Source: Lineus longissimus (Eukaryota; Nemertea; Pilidiophora; Heteronemertea; Lineidae). From it: a stretch of DNA of 64,000 nt. The position numbers and the translations under genes are program-made. Below are positions 1 through 12,001 of the stretch, piece after piece. The stretch covers positions 18,235,292 through 18,299,291 of the forward strand of contig NC_088312.1 of NCBI RefSeq assembly GCF_910592395.1. Reading direction: 5' to 3'. The notes under the pieces were generated by a model. The model ran no database searches and had not been told where the DNA came from. It worked only from the letters and a program-made list of their open reading frames with translations. The stretch's first letter is position 1. Each line of letters begins with the position of its first letter.

Positions 1-410
1 ACTAGTGCTGTAACCCTGGATGGATGTGGTCAGTAGGTTACTGGGTGTAGCTGACCAGTGCTGCGACCCTGGATGGATCTGGTCAGTAGGTTACTGGGTG
101 TGGCTGAATAGTGCTGTGACCCTGGATGGATGTGGTCAGTAGGTTGCTGAGTGTGGCTAACCAGTGTCGTGACCCTGGATGGTTGTGGTCAGTGGGACAC
201 TGGGTGGACTGACCAGTTCTGAGATTCTGGATGGTGGCGGTAATTGGGAATATGGGTGTGGCTAACCAGTGCTATGACCCTTGATGGTTTCAGTCAGTAG
301 GACTATGGGTGGGCTTACCAGTTCTGTGACCCCGGATAGTTTTAGTCAGTGGGCTACCCGGTGTGGCTGACCAGAGCTGTCACCATGGATGATTGTGGTC
401 GGTGTGCACT
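1..410. repeat. Minisatellite, about 53-bp unit, at least 7 copies
   Basis: Degenerate tandem units of about 51-54 bp, each with a core like gtgctgtgaccctggatgg followed by tggtcagtaggttactgg. Core starts are near 5, 58, 111, 164, 215, 269, 320 and 374, so the period is 53 and degeneracy rises to the right. The array runs off the left window edge. Its last unit merges into the start of duplication unit 1 at about 391. Confidence 0.85.
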
Positions 411-2297
411 CCGCACTATCTAATTGACGAAAGATATCAGTTTGGTTTAATGTATATTTCACTCGAAATTGTGGAAGTTTAGTCTATCATTCCCATTTCC
501 TCTGTCAAATATAATCACTTGAAAGGTAATGGTGAAACGCCCCCGCCCCCTTACACTTACAACACCATTAGCAAACATGACCTCGGGCAACAGAAAATAG
601 AGCCGCAAATATTCTTTGTCAGCTGAATCAATCCTCTCAGTATAATGATATATATATTCAAATATTGGAATTGCGATATCATGAAAGCGTGCCAGCGTGC
701 CAGCGTAGCCTATAGAATTAGAAATTAATAACGCGTAATAGCTTCATGGAATATAGTATAGTATTATTAGTATAGTGAAGTGCAGAGCTGCTGAGGTATG
801 TTGACAATCTTTTTGTGGTTCCTCCAATCTCGTACTCTCATCAAAGACGTGAAACAAGTCACTGAGTCCTGGATTTACTAATCAGACTGGTTGAGGTAAG
901 CTACATATGTTTATCGATCTTTTGTAACTCTTCTCCAAAATACATCGAGAACATCTGTTAGCTGGACACTCGCTCGACAAGGACACTGATCCACCATGAA
1001 CACCGTAAGGAGAGGTCAAACTGGTCCAAAGGGGCGAGATTATTCCATACATTTTCAACTGCTCGAATCAGTCATTGTTAGGCCCAAATGAGATTTTCGG
1101 GGGCGGGGCAATTGCGCAATTTCGGCATCCCACAGGGCCAATTTCCCCCACACAAGGCCAATTTAACACAACTAACGGTTCACTATAGTTAATAGCATTC
1201 CGCGAGGTTACCATTTACAGCTCACAAGGTCATTTGAATAAGATATTAATTACGTTTTAGTCACGTGACAGTCGGACATCGACACTTATTTCTACGCATT
1301 TGAGCTTATTTCAAAGTCAATTATCTTTGACCCTGCATTGTTTTTAGCATGAATGATACCATAGAGTCAGAGAGAGAAATAATCAGAACAATTATTTAGT
1401 ATTTCCAACACTCGGATATATGTGCCAGATTGAATCTAACTGCCCTAGTTAGAAAGCCTAAATCCATTACGAAACCGCATGTTTGTCCGACATTGCCTGT
1501 AATTCAGCGATGGGGAAATAGAGGGCAGCAGCTGCAGTGACGTCATTATCGCGGAATGCTTTTTCCCGATTGAACCTGTGTGTAAAACTAAATAGGGGAG
1601 CATTTGTCAGTTACAGAAGCTGTACGACACACCGCGCTGATGGCTGCAGTGATGAGCGCGCTGATGACTGCATTATAGCCGTATAAGAGTAGGATGCCCT
1701 GGGTGCAATGGCGCAAAGGCCTTGCGCCTCTGGCCGGGCAGCAGGAATGCACCCAAAGTTAGAAAGTTAATTTTTTCGGGGGGTTAGTCGCTCTGGATAA
1801 TTTGTCTTGCATGCCTATCGTTGCATTTCTATAGAGAATCACTTGAAATATAGGCCCTTCCCACATTTCCATTTCACTCTTGCTGTTTTCGTGTGTGAAG
1901 ACGATGTATCCGCTATCCTGGTTTGTGTAGTGCCGGACGGGATTATCCGCAGGATGTTCTCCGCGGAAGGCATGACGGAGGACATAAGGCCTAGATAATG
2001 ACAGACGTTTATCACTGATCTACTGGGGAAACAAACGTATTTTTGCCGCGGCAGCAGCCGCGCAGAACACTTTTGTGGAACCAGGTCTTATGTATTGGCT
2101 CAGTGTCGAGTTGTGATGATTTCATTTTCATTTCAAACTTCTGGTGATTACAAGTTAGCGCATCTTACGTGTTCCAGGGACTACTGCCAAAAAGAAGGAC
2201 CTCTGCTGAACCACGGACTACTCATTAAGTATTTTGACAAGCCCATGGCTGAACAAACCAGAAATAAAGAATATACATTATTGCAGGTTTGAATAAC
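411..2297. other. Upstream region of LicD gene copy 1, no gene seen
   Basis: The region contains only short open frames, conserved in unit 2 because the whole block is duplicated. A splice-acceptor-like attgcag ends at 2286, just before the first coding exon, so a non-coding 5' exon probably lies here. I see no clear TATA box or other promoter element. The matching region of unit 2 is 13,307-14,824. Confidence 0.5.
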
Positions 2298-5200
2298 ATG
2301 ACCAGCTTCAGGTATGTACGGACTATCATAGGCCTAAGTCTCTACGTCACCCGAACCGTATGGGGGTCCCGCAAGCGCGAGATTTTTGTCGCAGCGATAA
2401 GATCATCATTCTCCCGTCTACGGCTGCGGTTTGTCGCACAAAATCACAAAAAAGTCCACTGGCATAAGGTGTAGTGACCGCGCCATGATATCGAAAGTAC
2501 CAAGACACGTCTCGATCAACGCTGGCATAGCTACTGTTTTTCTGTGCCCGATGTGCCTCTCCAAGTTCGTTCCCGGGAACTTTGAAATCAACCTCGAGCC
2601 TTTCTTGCAAACGACCGAACTTACGTGTGCGAGGGGTACACTCCGGACGTAGTGGACCGGCCACGTCAGGATGACGCAATGGACTGCCCCCGGGAGTCTA
2701 GCGAGGGGGAGGATACGACTTACACGGGTTTTTCGAGGATGCCGCACTTGTAGTTGGTGATTTTAAGTTCCGACTCCGACTCGCCCTGTCATATAGTGAT
2801 GCCTTTGACTTTGCTAAAGCGAAGAACATTTTCAAATATTCTTACACCAAATCTTAATACACAGGAACATTTGAAAATTCTAATCCAGACAAGGCAGAAA
2901 TGATGAAATCGTATTCCAAGTCGGGGGCAGCAACTTGTACGACAACATTATCAGCGACTTGTGAGACAAGACCACCATTGAATATTCAAAGGTTGGAGTG
3001 TCCAGACATATCAATTAGACGCCAGTATGTTTTTAACTGTCAAGTGCATATTTGGAGAGGAATTGAAAAGATATTTGGTGTGGCAAGTCTACAGATATAA
3101 AGAAAGTATTTGATGAACAAATTAATGTTGATTTTTACTGATTTGGCACTGATTTGTTTTGAGATTTTTCTGCCAGTTGGCTGAAAAGAGTGGAAATATC
3201 AACGTCTGTCCAATTTGTCGATTATGAAAAAATTCCCGAGGTCAACTACCAGTTAACATTTCACCATTAATACTTGCCCGACTGCTGAAAGGGTGATAAA
3301 TCAATTTTGGTCTTGTCTCCATTGTACACACTTCCAATGATAATTTGTTTGGATAGGTTCAAACAAATACAGGTGTTTCAACCAGTCAATCGGTTCTGCA
3401 GGTGTCCCGAAATGACTGTCATTCAGTCTCGAAGATGACTCGGAGTCGAAAATTCATCTTTTATTATACATGTAGGACCGAAAGACAGCCGAGGAGTTCT
3501 TCCGCGGCGCGACCGCAGCGGGAAACGGCACTTCTCGGTGAACAGATGAACGAATGAACTGATGTCAATGTCTAGCGTTTTAACGTAATTGCCATAATTC
3601 TGTCAGAGGAAAAGATTCATTCACACATTAAAATGCTTTATTTTATTTCAGATCTAACGTATACCTCCGCCTGTTCGCTCTAGTGCTTGTGGTGATTACC
3701 ATCTACCTTCTAGTCTATCAAAGAAGGCTCATCAGCGGTTTGACAAAGAAATACGTCTTCACTGAAAAGTCAGACGTCATCTTCGAATTGAAAAATGGTA
3801 AGGTGGATAGCACTTAGAATCATAAAGTAATAAACATAAAGGTCTCACTCACGTAATTGGGTCGTTTTCTTCAGATAATTATAAAGCAACCAGTCTTATC
3901 TTATGAAATCTTCACCTTTTTGATGAAAACCCACACTAATGGTTGTTACTTATAGCTAGACCCAAAGTACCAATCCACCATAGTTGACATCATTGGCGCC
4001 AAAAACTTTATTTTTATGTAAGTTTTCTTATAGCGTCAAGAATGTGCCGAAATCTCCCAGACATTCTACTACAAGATAGGCCAGCATAAGAGTCCCATCC
4101 TCGGTGTTCCCTGTCAATCCATATGCCCGACAATATCAAATACATCATTTTGCCTTCAGATTCCTTGGCAGAAATGCTTACAGATTCCTCAACCTAAAAA
4201 AAGCTAGAACAATGGAATAGAAAAACTGGATTCCCACAAAAAAAGAGTGGGAACCTGCCAAGGCAACGTTAAAAAAAAACGACTATACTTTATTGCCGGT
4301 GTAACATCTGTGGTTGTTTCCCATGTTTCAGTGTTTCCAAACAATAGGCAGCTAGAGAGACCATGACTTTCAATAGGGGGGATACACAGAAAAACTCGTC
4401 AATCTATTTTTGAGCGTTCCCAAACAATGAGGGGAAACACTCAAAAACAGAAACATTAAAAAACATTACACCGGTGTAACATCTGTGGTTGTTCCCCATG
4501 TTTCAGTGTTTCCAAACAATAGGCAGCTAGAGAGACCATGACTTTTCAATAGGGGGGATACACAGAAAAACTCGTCAATCTATTTTTGAGCGTTCCCAAA
4601 CAATGAGGGGAAACACTCAAAAACAGAAACACTCAAAAACAGAAACACTCAAAAACATTACACCGGCACAGGCCCTCTATCAAAGTGGCAACTACATAAA
4701 ATGTCTCAAAGTCTAAACCTTCTGTCCTAAGCTTACAACCATAACAAACGCATTCTCTCTCTGTGCAGTAAATGGAAAGAGAACCGAAGAGTTCCCTCGG
4801 CTGTACGAAGTGCCAAAATGTGATCCACAAGTCAACAAAACCGTCCCCACTGCCGTCTGCAGACTGCTTGGTGCTAACATTGACGACGAGGAGCGACGGA
4901 CGTATCTCCGTATGTTGTCCTACTTCGAGGGCCTGGCAAAGAAGCGCAACTGGACATATTTCATGATGTTTGGGACACTCCTCGGGTCGTGGCGACATCA
5001 CGGGTTCGTGCCTTATGACATGGACGTGGATCTATACATTGATTACAAATACCGCAAGGACATCATCAATATAATGGAAGAGCAGACGAGATTTGTCCCA
5101 AAACAGATGGTGACGGATTCCATTAAAATCTACGATTCCAAACACATCGTGGGTGGGGCGTACTACCCGAATGTTGGACGATGGTGGGCGCCAGACCTCG

Positions 5201-5577
5201 ATTGCTTCTTCTATAAACAGGACGCGACTCACATTTTCCGATCCGACGAACCGGGGTCTTTCGTCATGAAAAAGACAAATGTTTTCCCGCTTCAGTTGAG
5301 GCCGTTTGAGACCCTTGAATTGCCAGCTCCAAGGAATGTTTTGCAAAGCTTAGTTGATCAGTACGGAAATACATCCATCTGTAAGCGGTACGCTAGATCT
5401 TATAAACCCGTGGAGTGCCGGGAATTACGCCGGTACATCCCGTTTGTTTACAGAGTGTTTAAAGATGGACAGATGGAAGAAAGGCTAATTCTGGACAAAC
5501 GCCTCCTTCAGGTCAAGTTAGTGAAAGAGTTGAAAAGTAGCTTGACCAGGGATCCCTTTACTCTACAGGGACAATAA
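2298..5577 (+). CDS. LicD-domain type II membrane protein, copy 1
   Basis: Three coding exons assemble into one frame: 2298-2311, 3652-3797 and 4769-5577, giving 322 residues. Donors are gtatgt and gtaagg; acceptors are tttatttcag and ctctgtgcag. Residues 1-8 are short and basic, about 9-27 form one hydrophobic anchor, and then comes a lumenal domain. The LicD core is visible as GTLLGSWR (122-129) followed by FVPYDMDVDL, whose aspartates 137, 139 and 141 form the DxD-type metal site of the LicD/fukutin nucleotidyltransferase fold. The family transfers phosphocholine or phosphosugars to glycans. A Golgi membrane enzyme acting on glycans is inferred; the substrate is unknown. The gene is convergent with the GPCR pseudogene. 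It differs from copy 2 by T/S after KQMV, L/P in the anchor, Q/R just after the anchor and F/V near the end of exon 2. Start choice rests on the splice phase matching exactly. Confidence 0.85.
2963..3319. mobile_element. MITE with GAGACAAGACCA ends, in LicD intron 1 (unit 1)
   Basis: A 357-bp element that begins gagacaagaccacc and ends ggtcttgtctc, i.e. inverted ends of about 12 bp. The same element is at the same place in unit 2, so it predates the duplication. A longer relative (443 bp) lies near the right end of the Kolobok element, and similarity stops exactly at the inverted ends in both places. No target duplication can be seen here. Confidence 0.7.
4300..4470 (+). mobile_element. CCGG-flanked MITE (Ginger-like ends), first tandem copy
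   Basis: A 171-bp element with ends TGTAACATC...AACATTACA, flanked by CCGG at 4296-4299 and 4471-4474. The TGT...ACA ends and the CCGG duplication match those of the Ginger element in this window, so it is probably a non-autonomous Ginger-type element. It lies in LicD intron 2 and shares the central CCGG with the next copy. Confidence 0.75.
4475..4662 (+). mobile_element. CCGG-flanked MITE (Ginger-like ends), second tandem copy
   Basis: A 188-bp copy of the preceding element in the same orientation, flanked by CCGG at 4471-4474 and 4663-4666. It is longer because of a repeated aaacactcaaaaacag motif near its right end. Two direct copies sharing one CCGG suggest tandem integration or unequal exchange. 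Confidence 0.75.
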
Positions 5578-6452
5578 GGGCATCCATGCTCCCTATGGTG
5601 TGTATCACTAATGACCAATAGGGGCAAAAACAAACCCAATTGCCGTCCAACCGTAGTGGCACGCAAAAACGATCATCCCGCCTTGGAAGTTCTCTTTTGA
5701 GAATAACACCTCCAAGTGCAAGTGAACGCCGAAGAGGCTCCGCATCACTAATTGACCAATCAGCTTAGATCGCTTAGGAAAGCAGCACTTTAAGAAATCA
5801 GTGCGTGGTCTCACTGTCCAGTAGGGGCGCTATCTGTGCGATCAGAATGTACAATGTAGTTTCTATGATATACTGAATTAAAGGTGTTTCTGGCGAACAT
5901 TCTGATGGACTTTAGGGTTCATATGTTCTCTGGCGTGGATTTGGGGATCCAATTAACCCGCCCAGCCGTGAAACGTGATGGACGCGTGAAATTCAGACAA
6001 AAACGACCCCAAAAACTTCAGACCCCCAAACTCTGAAATTATCATGGTCATGACCTGTCAAAAATTCTATGGATTTATGCCCTGGGTGAGGTCTTTCTGC
6101 CCTGCAAATATTAGGTTCGAGTGAGATATTGGGAAAAAGGTATGGCAGTTGATGTCTAAAGTAAAATGGCTTAAAATCTATTAGTGGTGTGTTGCTAAAA
6201 AGAAGACAACAGAAATGACCTTGCCTTCTAGAAAGGCTTTGACGGCGCCTGACTGATTTTACAGTAGTATTGTTGACGTATGAGGAGTTTCTACGATCTT
6301 GATCGACATTTATACATCGGCACAAACCATAGTAGGCTAATTTTAGCCTACCAGATGGTCTGCACATTATGTTTACAGTGTAAAGATAAAGTATACATTA
6401 TCGTTTCGTTTGGCTTTCGGTAATACTTAGTGTCTTTTTGCCATTGTTTACG
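5578..6452. other. Intergenic region between convergent LicD and GPCR genes (unit 1)
   Basis: Spacer between the LicD stop and the GPCR stop. It probably holds the 3' UTRs of both genes. No further gene or obvious repeat is seen. The same spacer is at 18,672-19,566. Confidence 0.5.
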
Positions 6453-7558
6453 TTACCGCTGTCCGAGTCCTTGGTCTGGCTGATTAGTGGGTCTACTATA
6501 TGAAGACCCCCTGTGAAGAAAACTGCCGATGCTAGTCGGGTAACAGCACAGTCTTGAAGGAAATGACAAAGCGGTCTTAAAACGATCCACGAAATTTCTT
6601 CTAAATGTCCCACCACTCAAACAGTATAAAAAGAAGTTCACAGAATGGTTGCAGATTTGACCAAACACACTAATCTTGTAGTGAAGGTTACGTATAGGAA
6701 TTAATTCAGGCGATAGGTAGAGGTCGCGTAGGACCATATCCCACGTGACAACGTAAATACCGTAGGGCAATACGCAAGCGAGGAAAATGAAGGTTACGCC
6801 TAAAAGCATCTTGGTGACTGAACTGTCCTCCTCACTCCTTGATATATTTGTATTGTAATAACAGGCATTGAGATGTCTTTTCTCACGGCTGCGGTTGAAC
6901 AGTGACGTCACGATAGCAACGTTAAAAAATGCCAGGAGAAACCAGGAGAAATAGATGTAAGTGATAGCGTGTACTGTCTCGTATATTTCTATATACTCAT
7001 AATATGTTGGGCAAGCGTTGACACAGTGAAATCTAGGATTGTTTGGGTCATGCGAGTAGCGACGAAAAATCAAGTTTGGCGACGACCAAACGGAAAAGAT
7101 AACGAAGTTGCTGATAAAGAAGAATTTTGCTGTACGAAACGTACACCAGATAGCGCTCTTTAGAGGAAAAACTACTGCGACAAAGCAGGTGAAGGTCACG
7201 TAGGTTAACGTCCAATTTGATTGCTGGACTATAAGCATGATGCCGGTGAAGAAAAACATGCAGTACCCATCTCCGATGTTGAGACGGACATCCGGCGACA
7301 ATCTAGACCAGATGTACGTCGTTGACATCGTACACAGGATCAGGAAGTCATAGATTGCGAGCATGCGCAGACAGAAACAACTCAGACATTTCGGTAGTCC
7401 TTCCGGCTCATTGTCAATATTGATAAACTATTGTTGATGATTCCGCATGTTATGACTACCGGGGTTAAAACGAAGTCTAACAACCAGCCAGCGAAATCCA
7501 AGCCGATCGTCTGCCGCGACATCTCTCTTGACGTGGCCGCCATTATCATGGCGGCCAT
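6453..7558 (-). pseudogene. Rhodopsin-like GPCR, copy 1, frameshifted
   Basis: Same gene as the intact copy at 19567-20640. The start corresponds to 7558. One base is missing near 7380 (caactcagac here, caactgcagac in copy 2), so the frame breaks in the first intracellular loop, before helix 2. The remaining open frame from 7364 begins at an internal Met and lacks helix 1. The end-of-helix-3 motif reads TCF instead of TRF (cgc to tgc, a CpG transition), removing the arginine needed for G-protein coupling in class A receptors. The C-terminus is also longer by about 10 residues. Two independent hits indicate a decaying duplicate rather than a sequencing slip, though the deletion alone could be an assembly error. 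Confidence 0.8.
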
Positions 7559-8051
7559 CTTGCCGTGACAATATTCTCAAAGTAACAAACACCCTTTACC
7601 GCAATGTTCTTTCGGCTCTTCCACAGCAACCGGCATCTTTCAAAAAAAAAGTATCGCTGCCTCCCCTTTAGGCATACGAAAATACAATTGTATATCATAT
7701 TCCTGTTCCAGGGCGTCGAAGACGCAGATTATTTTGTGTACTCGGAGGCCGATGGTAATGATAATGGTATTTTTTGTCGAGAAAAGAGATTGAATTTACG
7801 AATAATTTTAATTATCGCTTAGCCCTTCCTCCATTCTGGTCATTTCAAAATACATGTATGCCCAAAGTCGGAAGAATGCTACGCAACAAGTCGTGGCCTC
7901 GACTAAGATTGGTCCGATGTGGGGACAAGGGAAGCAATCTCTTTTATTTTCTCAGTTGAAGAGGCCCTGTCGGTTGGTCTGATAATATTTCCTTTACTGC
8001 TGTCATCCGCATTCAACTCTCAAAGACTACACTTCCGGACGCAATAGTAGA
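7559..8051. other. 5' flank of GPCR copy 1, no gene seen
   Basis: Duplicated in unit 2 (20,641-21,131). It would contain the promoter of the minus-strand GPCR. Only short chance frames are present. Confidence 0.45.
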
Positions 8052-8627
8052 CCGGTGTAAAAGTAACCCACGACCTACCTAGCTGGAGTCCGCCGGACTC
8101 TAACTCCTGGGAATCTAAGTCCTACGGTCCTGGACGGCTAGGAGCTGGAGTCCTAGAACTTAGGTTACTAGCAACAAATGTCCTTGGACCGTGACTCCTT
8201 AGGAATGTAGGTCCAAAATCTAGTAATCTCCGTCCTAGGTGGACTTCCATTACTAGAACAAACTAGTATTTCAAGTCCTATGCAAAACTACAGTAGATTT
8301 TCAAGGAAGATACATTACTCTACTCAAAGTGCCTGCACCTAATTTTCATTCGCAGTGAGGTGTTGCAGCTTACCGATTTTCTATGGCAATGGCTTTTACA
8401 ATTTCATTCGCCTTGTACTGTACATGTATGTACATAAAGAAATCAACAAGTCATTCTGTTTAACCAGATTCTGTATTTAATGCAAGTATTCACAAGGGTT
8501 GACATAAATACTAGTATCATACCCTGCTCTTGAATTGGGCTCTCAAATCACTCTGTTTTTAACCAGAATTGATACATATTGTGGTATTGATAATGTTATG
8601 ACAGTGACATGAAGACTGGAACGTAGT

Positions 8628-11600
8628 TTATTTCTTTTCATTCTCAGACGGCCCCTCATGCCATATCTTTAAGTTCGCCCCGTTTATTGAGGATTTCAAG
8701 TGGATACCATCCTCGTTCGTTAACAAGTATTTCCGCTCTTGGTCCTGCTCCTTATGACATACGGGCCCAGCCAAGGTAACGCAGATTTTCCCCCTTTTCG
8801 ATCCGATCGTACCAAATTTTTCTTCAGGACCTTAGTTCCAACGGGGATATCCTGCAACAAAAAGAAATATGAAGTTTGAGAACAGAAGTTTGCAATACAT
8901 GTAAGGTGCCACTTGCCTTAGACAATAGCTTCTTTGCAACATTTCCCTTCTTCAGATCAGTGACGTCATCTTCGCATGGTCAAATGAAGCAACATTTTCA
9001 TGAATAATACATGAATACGTTTTGTCTAACACTCACGTTTTGAGAGATCCTCCTCTTGTTGTAATGCGTTTCTTGTCGCCCCTGGGCCTTCTTGATGTTT
9101 TTAAGCACTTTCTGCCCTTTAGACTCTCGCATTCTAGTAACTCTCTTATTGACCTCTGCATGTTGTTCACTCCCACTTGGTCGGGGTTCGTCTGCTTCGG
9201 CGTTTCCCTCAGGTTCATCCACATCTTCAGGAAGAATGGGTTCCCTAAAATGAATAATGATTGAACTTGCGCGACACATAATAAGAGTGATTCAAGGATA
9301 TTGTAACCACTTATAGCTACACACGCAGCGCTTAAAACAATATTGATAACCAGTTAGTACTTGGAAACTGGTAAGTACATGTCAGAACGAATCACTTACT
9401 TATTATCAATCTAAGCTGAATTCAAGACTTTTTTGGTGTCAAAAGTTTGGGTCAATTTTCCTTTCCTTTTAGACAACAGAAGACCAATAATTACCTGCCA
9501 TACATGAGGAAAAAGGGAGAAAATCCCGTTGAGGCGTGCTTTGAGGTGTTGTACGCGAACACGACTTGAGGCAATTGGTTCTCCCAGTCATCACCTGGCT
9601 CCATCTTTAGTAGCATTGCTTCATATGTCTGATTGAAACGTTCTGGAGAAAAAAATACAACAAATGAAGCGAAATTAATTTACGTATAAAACAGAATTAG
9701 AATATGTGGCCTTGTAATGTATTGTCTGCATTTATATAGCGCTAACAAGTTAACCTGCTCAAGTCCTTTACTTACCAGTTAATCCATTCAACTGAGGGTG
9801 GTAAGCCGTGGTTCGGTGGTGCGACATTTCTAAAGCAGTCACTATGCCCTTCACAATCTCGTTGTTGAATTCCCGCCCTTGATCGGAGATCAAAACCCTT
9901 GCGAAACCAAAACTGAAATAAAGAATACGAATACGGAATTATGTTTTTTTGTGCGTATGTCTATTGATGAACAGTCCTGTCCCTGAGTAAGGCATGATGG
10001 GTTATACTTACATGTAGCTGCCAAAGTAGCGCTAATTTGACTATCGCCTATGTCTTAAGTTATAGCAATGTCTTATGCCTATGTCCTATCAACATGATCA
10101 AGGAGAAAGGAAAATTATTTATTTGTCTGATTTCATTCTCTATTCATTGTTCAAATTTAGTCTATAAAACTTACCACAAGAATGACTTAAAAAGCACCTT
10201 CGAAACACCTTCTGCATGTTTTGACGGTAGTGGGTTCGCCTGGGCCCACTTGGAGAAGAAACAGGTCGTCGTGCATATGTATTTATTGCCATTCCTTGAC
10301 TCTTCTAGAGGCCCGATAAGATCGATACCAATCTGAAATCACAAAAAGGGGACAAAACGAAAGTAGAGTTAGAACGCAGATAATCAATTGTAGCGTCTTG
10401 CCCAGTAGGACACCACTGCATTACGAGATATTACATTGTATTCAAATGCAAGATACTATCGCTATTTATATGAGCATACTGCAGTTAGTTATGAACAATG
10501 AAGAGTGTAAACTCACCGTTCTATAGCATTGCGCTTTAGCGACAGGGATCGCGTGAAGAGGCGGGGCGACCATATTCATTTTGCGGTTTACCAGCTGGCA
10601 TCTTGGGCATTTCTTCAGAAAGGCATTAACGTCGGCTACAAGGTTTTGCCACCAATAGCGCTTTTCAACTTTGTCCAAGGTTTTATCCCTTCCTAAATGC
10701 CCATCTGAAATGTTGGAATGGTAGTTGAAAAGAGGAAAGATTTTCGGTACCACGATCATTTCACCAAAGTTGCCTTCAAATTAAAATTCGCTTATTTGAT
10801 ATAAGTGTTCAAGTGTATCCTTAGAACAGTAAGCACATCAGTAAACACTACGCATAAATTAACCATCCATCGCTTACCTAAGGCCGACGAATGGAGATTC
10901 GCAAGCGCGTCATCGATCTGTTTTGGCGTCATAAGGACCTTGCGCCAAGGACTTTCGTGTAATTCCCCATCTTGGTCAGCATCATCGTAAGTGCCTGGGA
11001 CGTCGTTTATCTTCTTTTTCAGTCGCCGATACATGAGTTCACCGCGTTCAAGCTGTAAAAAGACGTATGCTGGTGTTAACAGTGAAAGCATTCATGGTTG
11101 TTGCTTCCCAGTCTAGTTTTTTTTTAGAAATTTGAAATTTTTTGGCTTGCAACAAAATTGCCTGTTTGGGATGAACACTGTAGTCGTGCGTACACGCATT
11201 AAAATGTATTGAAATCTAGATCAGCAACACCGAATTTGTTGCACATATTTGTCGAAAAAGTGTACCATTAGATTTCGCGCTGGAGAGGAAAGGGCCTATG
11301 CTATGGCATGGGGTCTATATATTGATTGAATTTGAAACATCATAACCAAAATCCTACGCAGCGCATCAATAGCCTTCTCAAAAATAAGCTTCCTCCAGTC
11401 ATCCGGACCTATTTTCCTAGGAAAAAAAGTCCCCAAGACCTCCTTTCCTAGGAATCTAACTCCCCCGGACCTTCTTTTCTAGGAATCCAAGTCCCAAGAC
11501 CTGCTTTCCTAGGAATCCAAGTCCCCCAGACCAGCTTTCCTCGGAATCCAAGTCCCCAAAACCTGCTTTCCTCGGAATCCAAGTCCCCCAGACCAGCTTT

Positions 11601-11805
11601 CCTTGGAATCTAAGTCCTCAGATCTGCTTTCCCAGGAATCCAAGTCCAAACTTACCTTAAAATTGTTCTTTGCTGCTCGGCGGATGGACCGCTTCCTCGA
11701 AAGACTGCAACGAGCTGGATAGGCATGGTCCCGTAAATAGCGAAAAATAATGTGCGGGTCATGAGGTGTTCTTTCGGTTGACATCTCGGCAGGAATGAAG
11801 GCCAA
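8628..11805 (-). pseudogene. Ginger transposase (integrase-like DDE), 8 exons, one frameshift
   Basis: Eight exons join in phase on the minus strand: 11656-11805, 10878-11052, 10517-10704, 10175-10332, 9776-9912, 9495-9642, 9037-9244 and 8628-8851. In order they encode a basic N-terminus, an H2C2 zinc-binding domain (LHSSAL-DGHLG...CPRC, split by an intron), and the integrase core with its first D in GIDLIGPL, second D in ISDQGREF, and E formed across an intron in LNGLT-ERFNQ. An acidic linker follows, then a GPY module (WLGPYVIRSR). All introns have GT-AG borders. In the last exon, about 8,725, one base is missing after RTKSG, so the frame hits a stop just after NTC while the tail continues one frame over to a stop at 8628. 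Catalytic residues are present, but the frameshift probably inactivates the C-terminus. The upstream start is at 11805 or 11784. Confidence 0.85.
11404..11655. repeat. Tandem repeat in Ginger intron 1, about 35-bp unit
   Basis: Seven to eight units of the type tttcctaggaatccaagtcc followed by cccagacctgc. Related single motifs occur near both element ends (about 8,095-8,280 and 12,060-12,270), so they are part of the transposon's repertoire and may serve as transposase binding sites. That role is inferred. Confidence 0.75.
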
Positions 11806-11931
11806 TACAAGTTTCCACTTGCGTTTTATAGGCCTAGGCTAAACTGATGATCATGATTGAATGTTGAGTCACTCGAATGATTGTAATCGATTATGCAAGA
11901 TGTAATGAAGAGAAATAAACAAAAAAAGAAT

Positions 11932-12001
11932 AGACCGAGCGGGACTCGAACCAGCGGTTTCTGCTTACTAGGCAGGGACCATGACCACTACACTATGGGG
12001 G
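11932..12001 (-). repeat. tRNA-like sequence inside the Ginger element
   Basis: On the minus strand an A-box-like TAGTGTAGTGG and a B-box GGTTCGAGTCC are spaced as in a tRNA, with an anticodon-arm-like CTGC-CTAGTAA-GCAG between. The acceptor strands do not pair, so this is a tRNA pseudogene or the head of a SINE, not a working tRNA. It lies upstream of the transposase start. Confidence 0.6.

Noticed and set aside
1807-1998. Short frame conserved between units (also at 14331-14522)
   Set aside because: It is conserved only because the whole block is duplicated; there is no splice or domain support.
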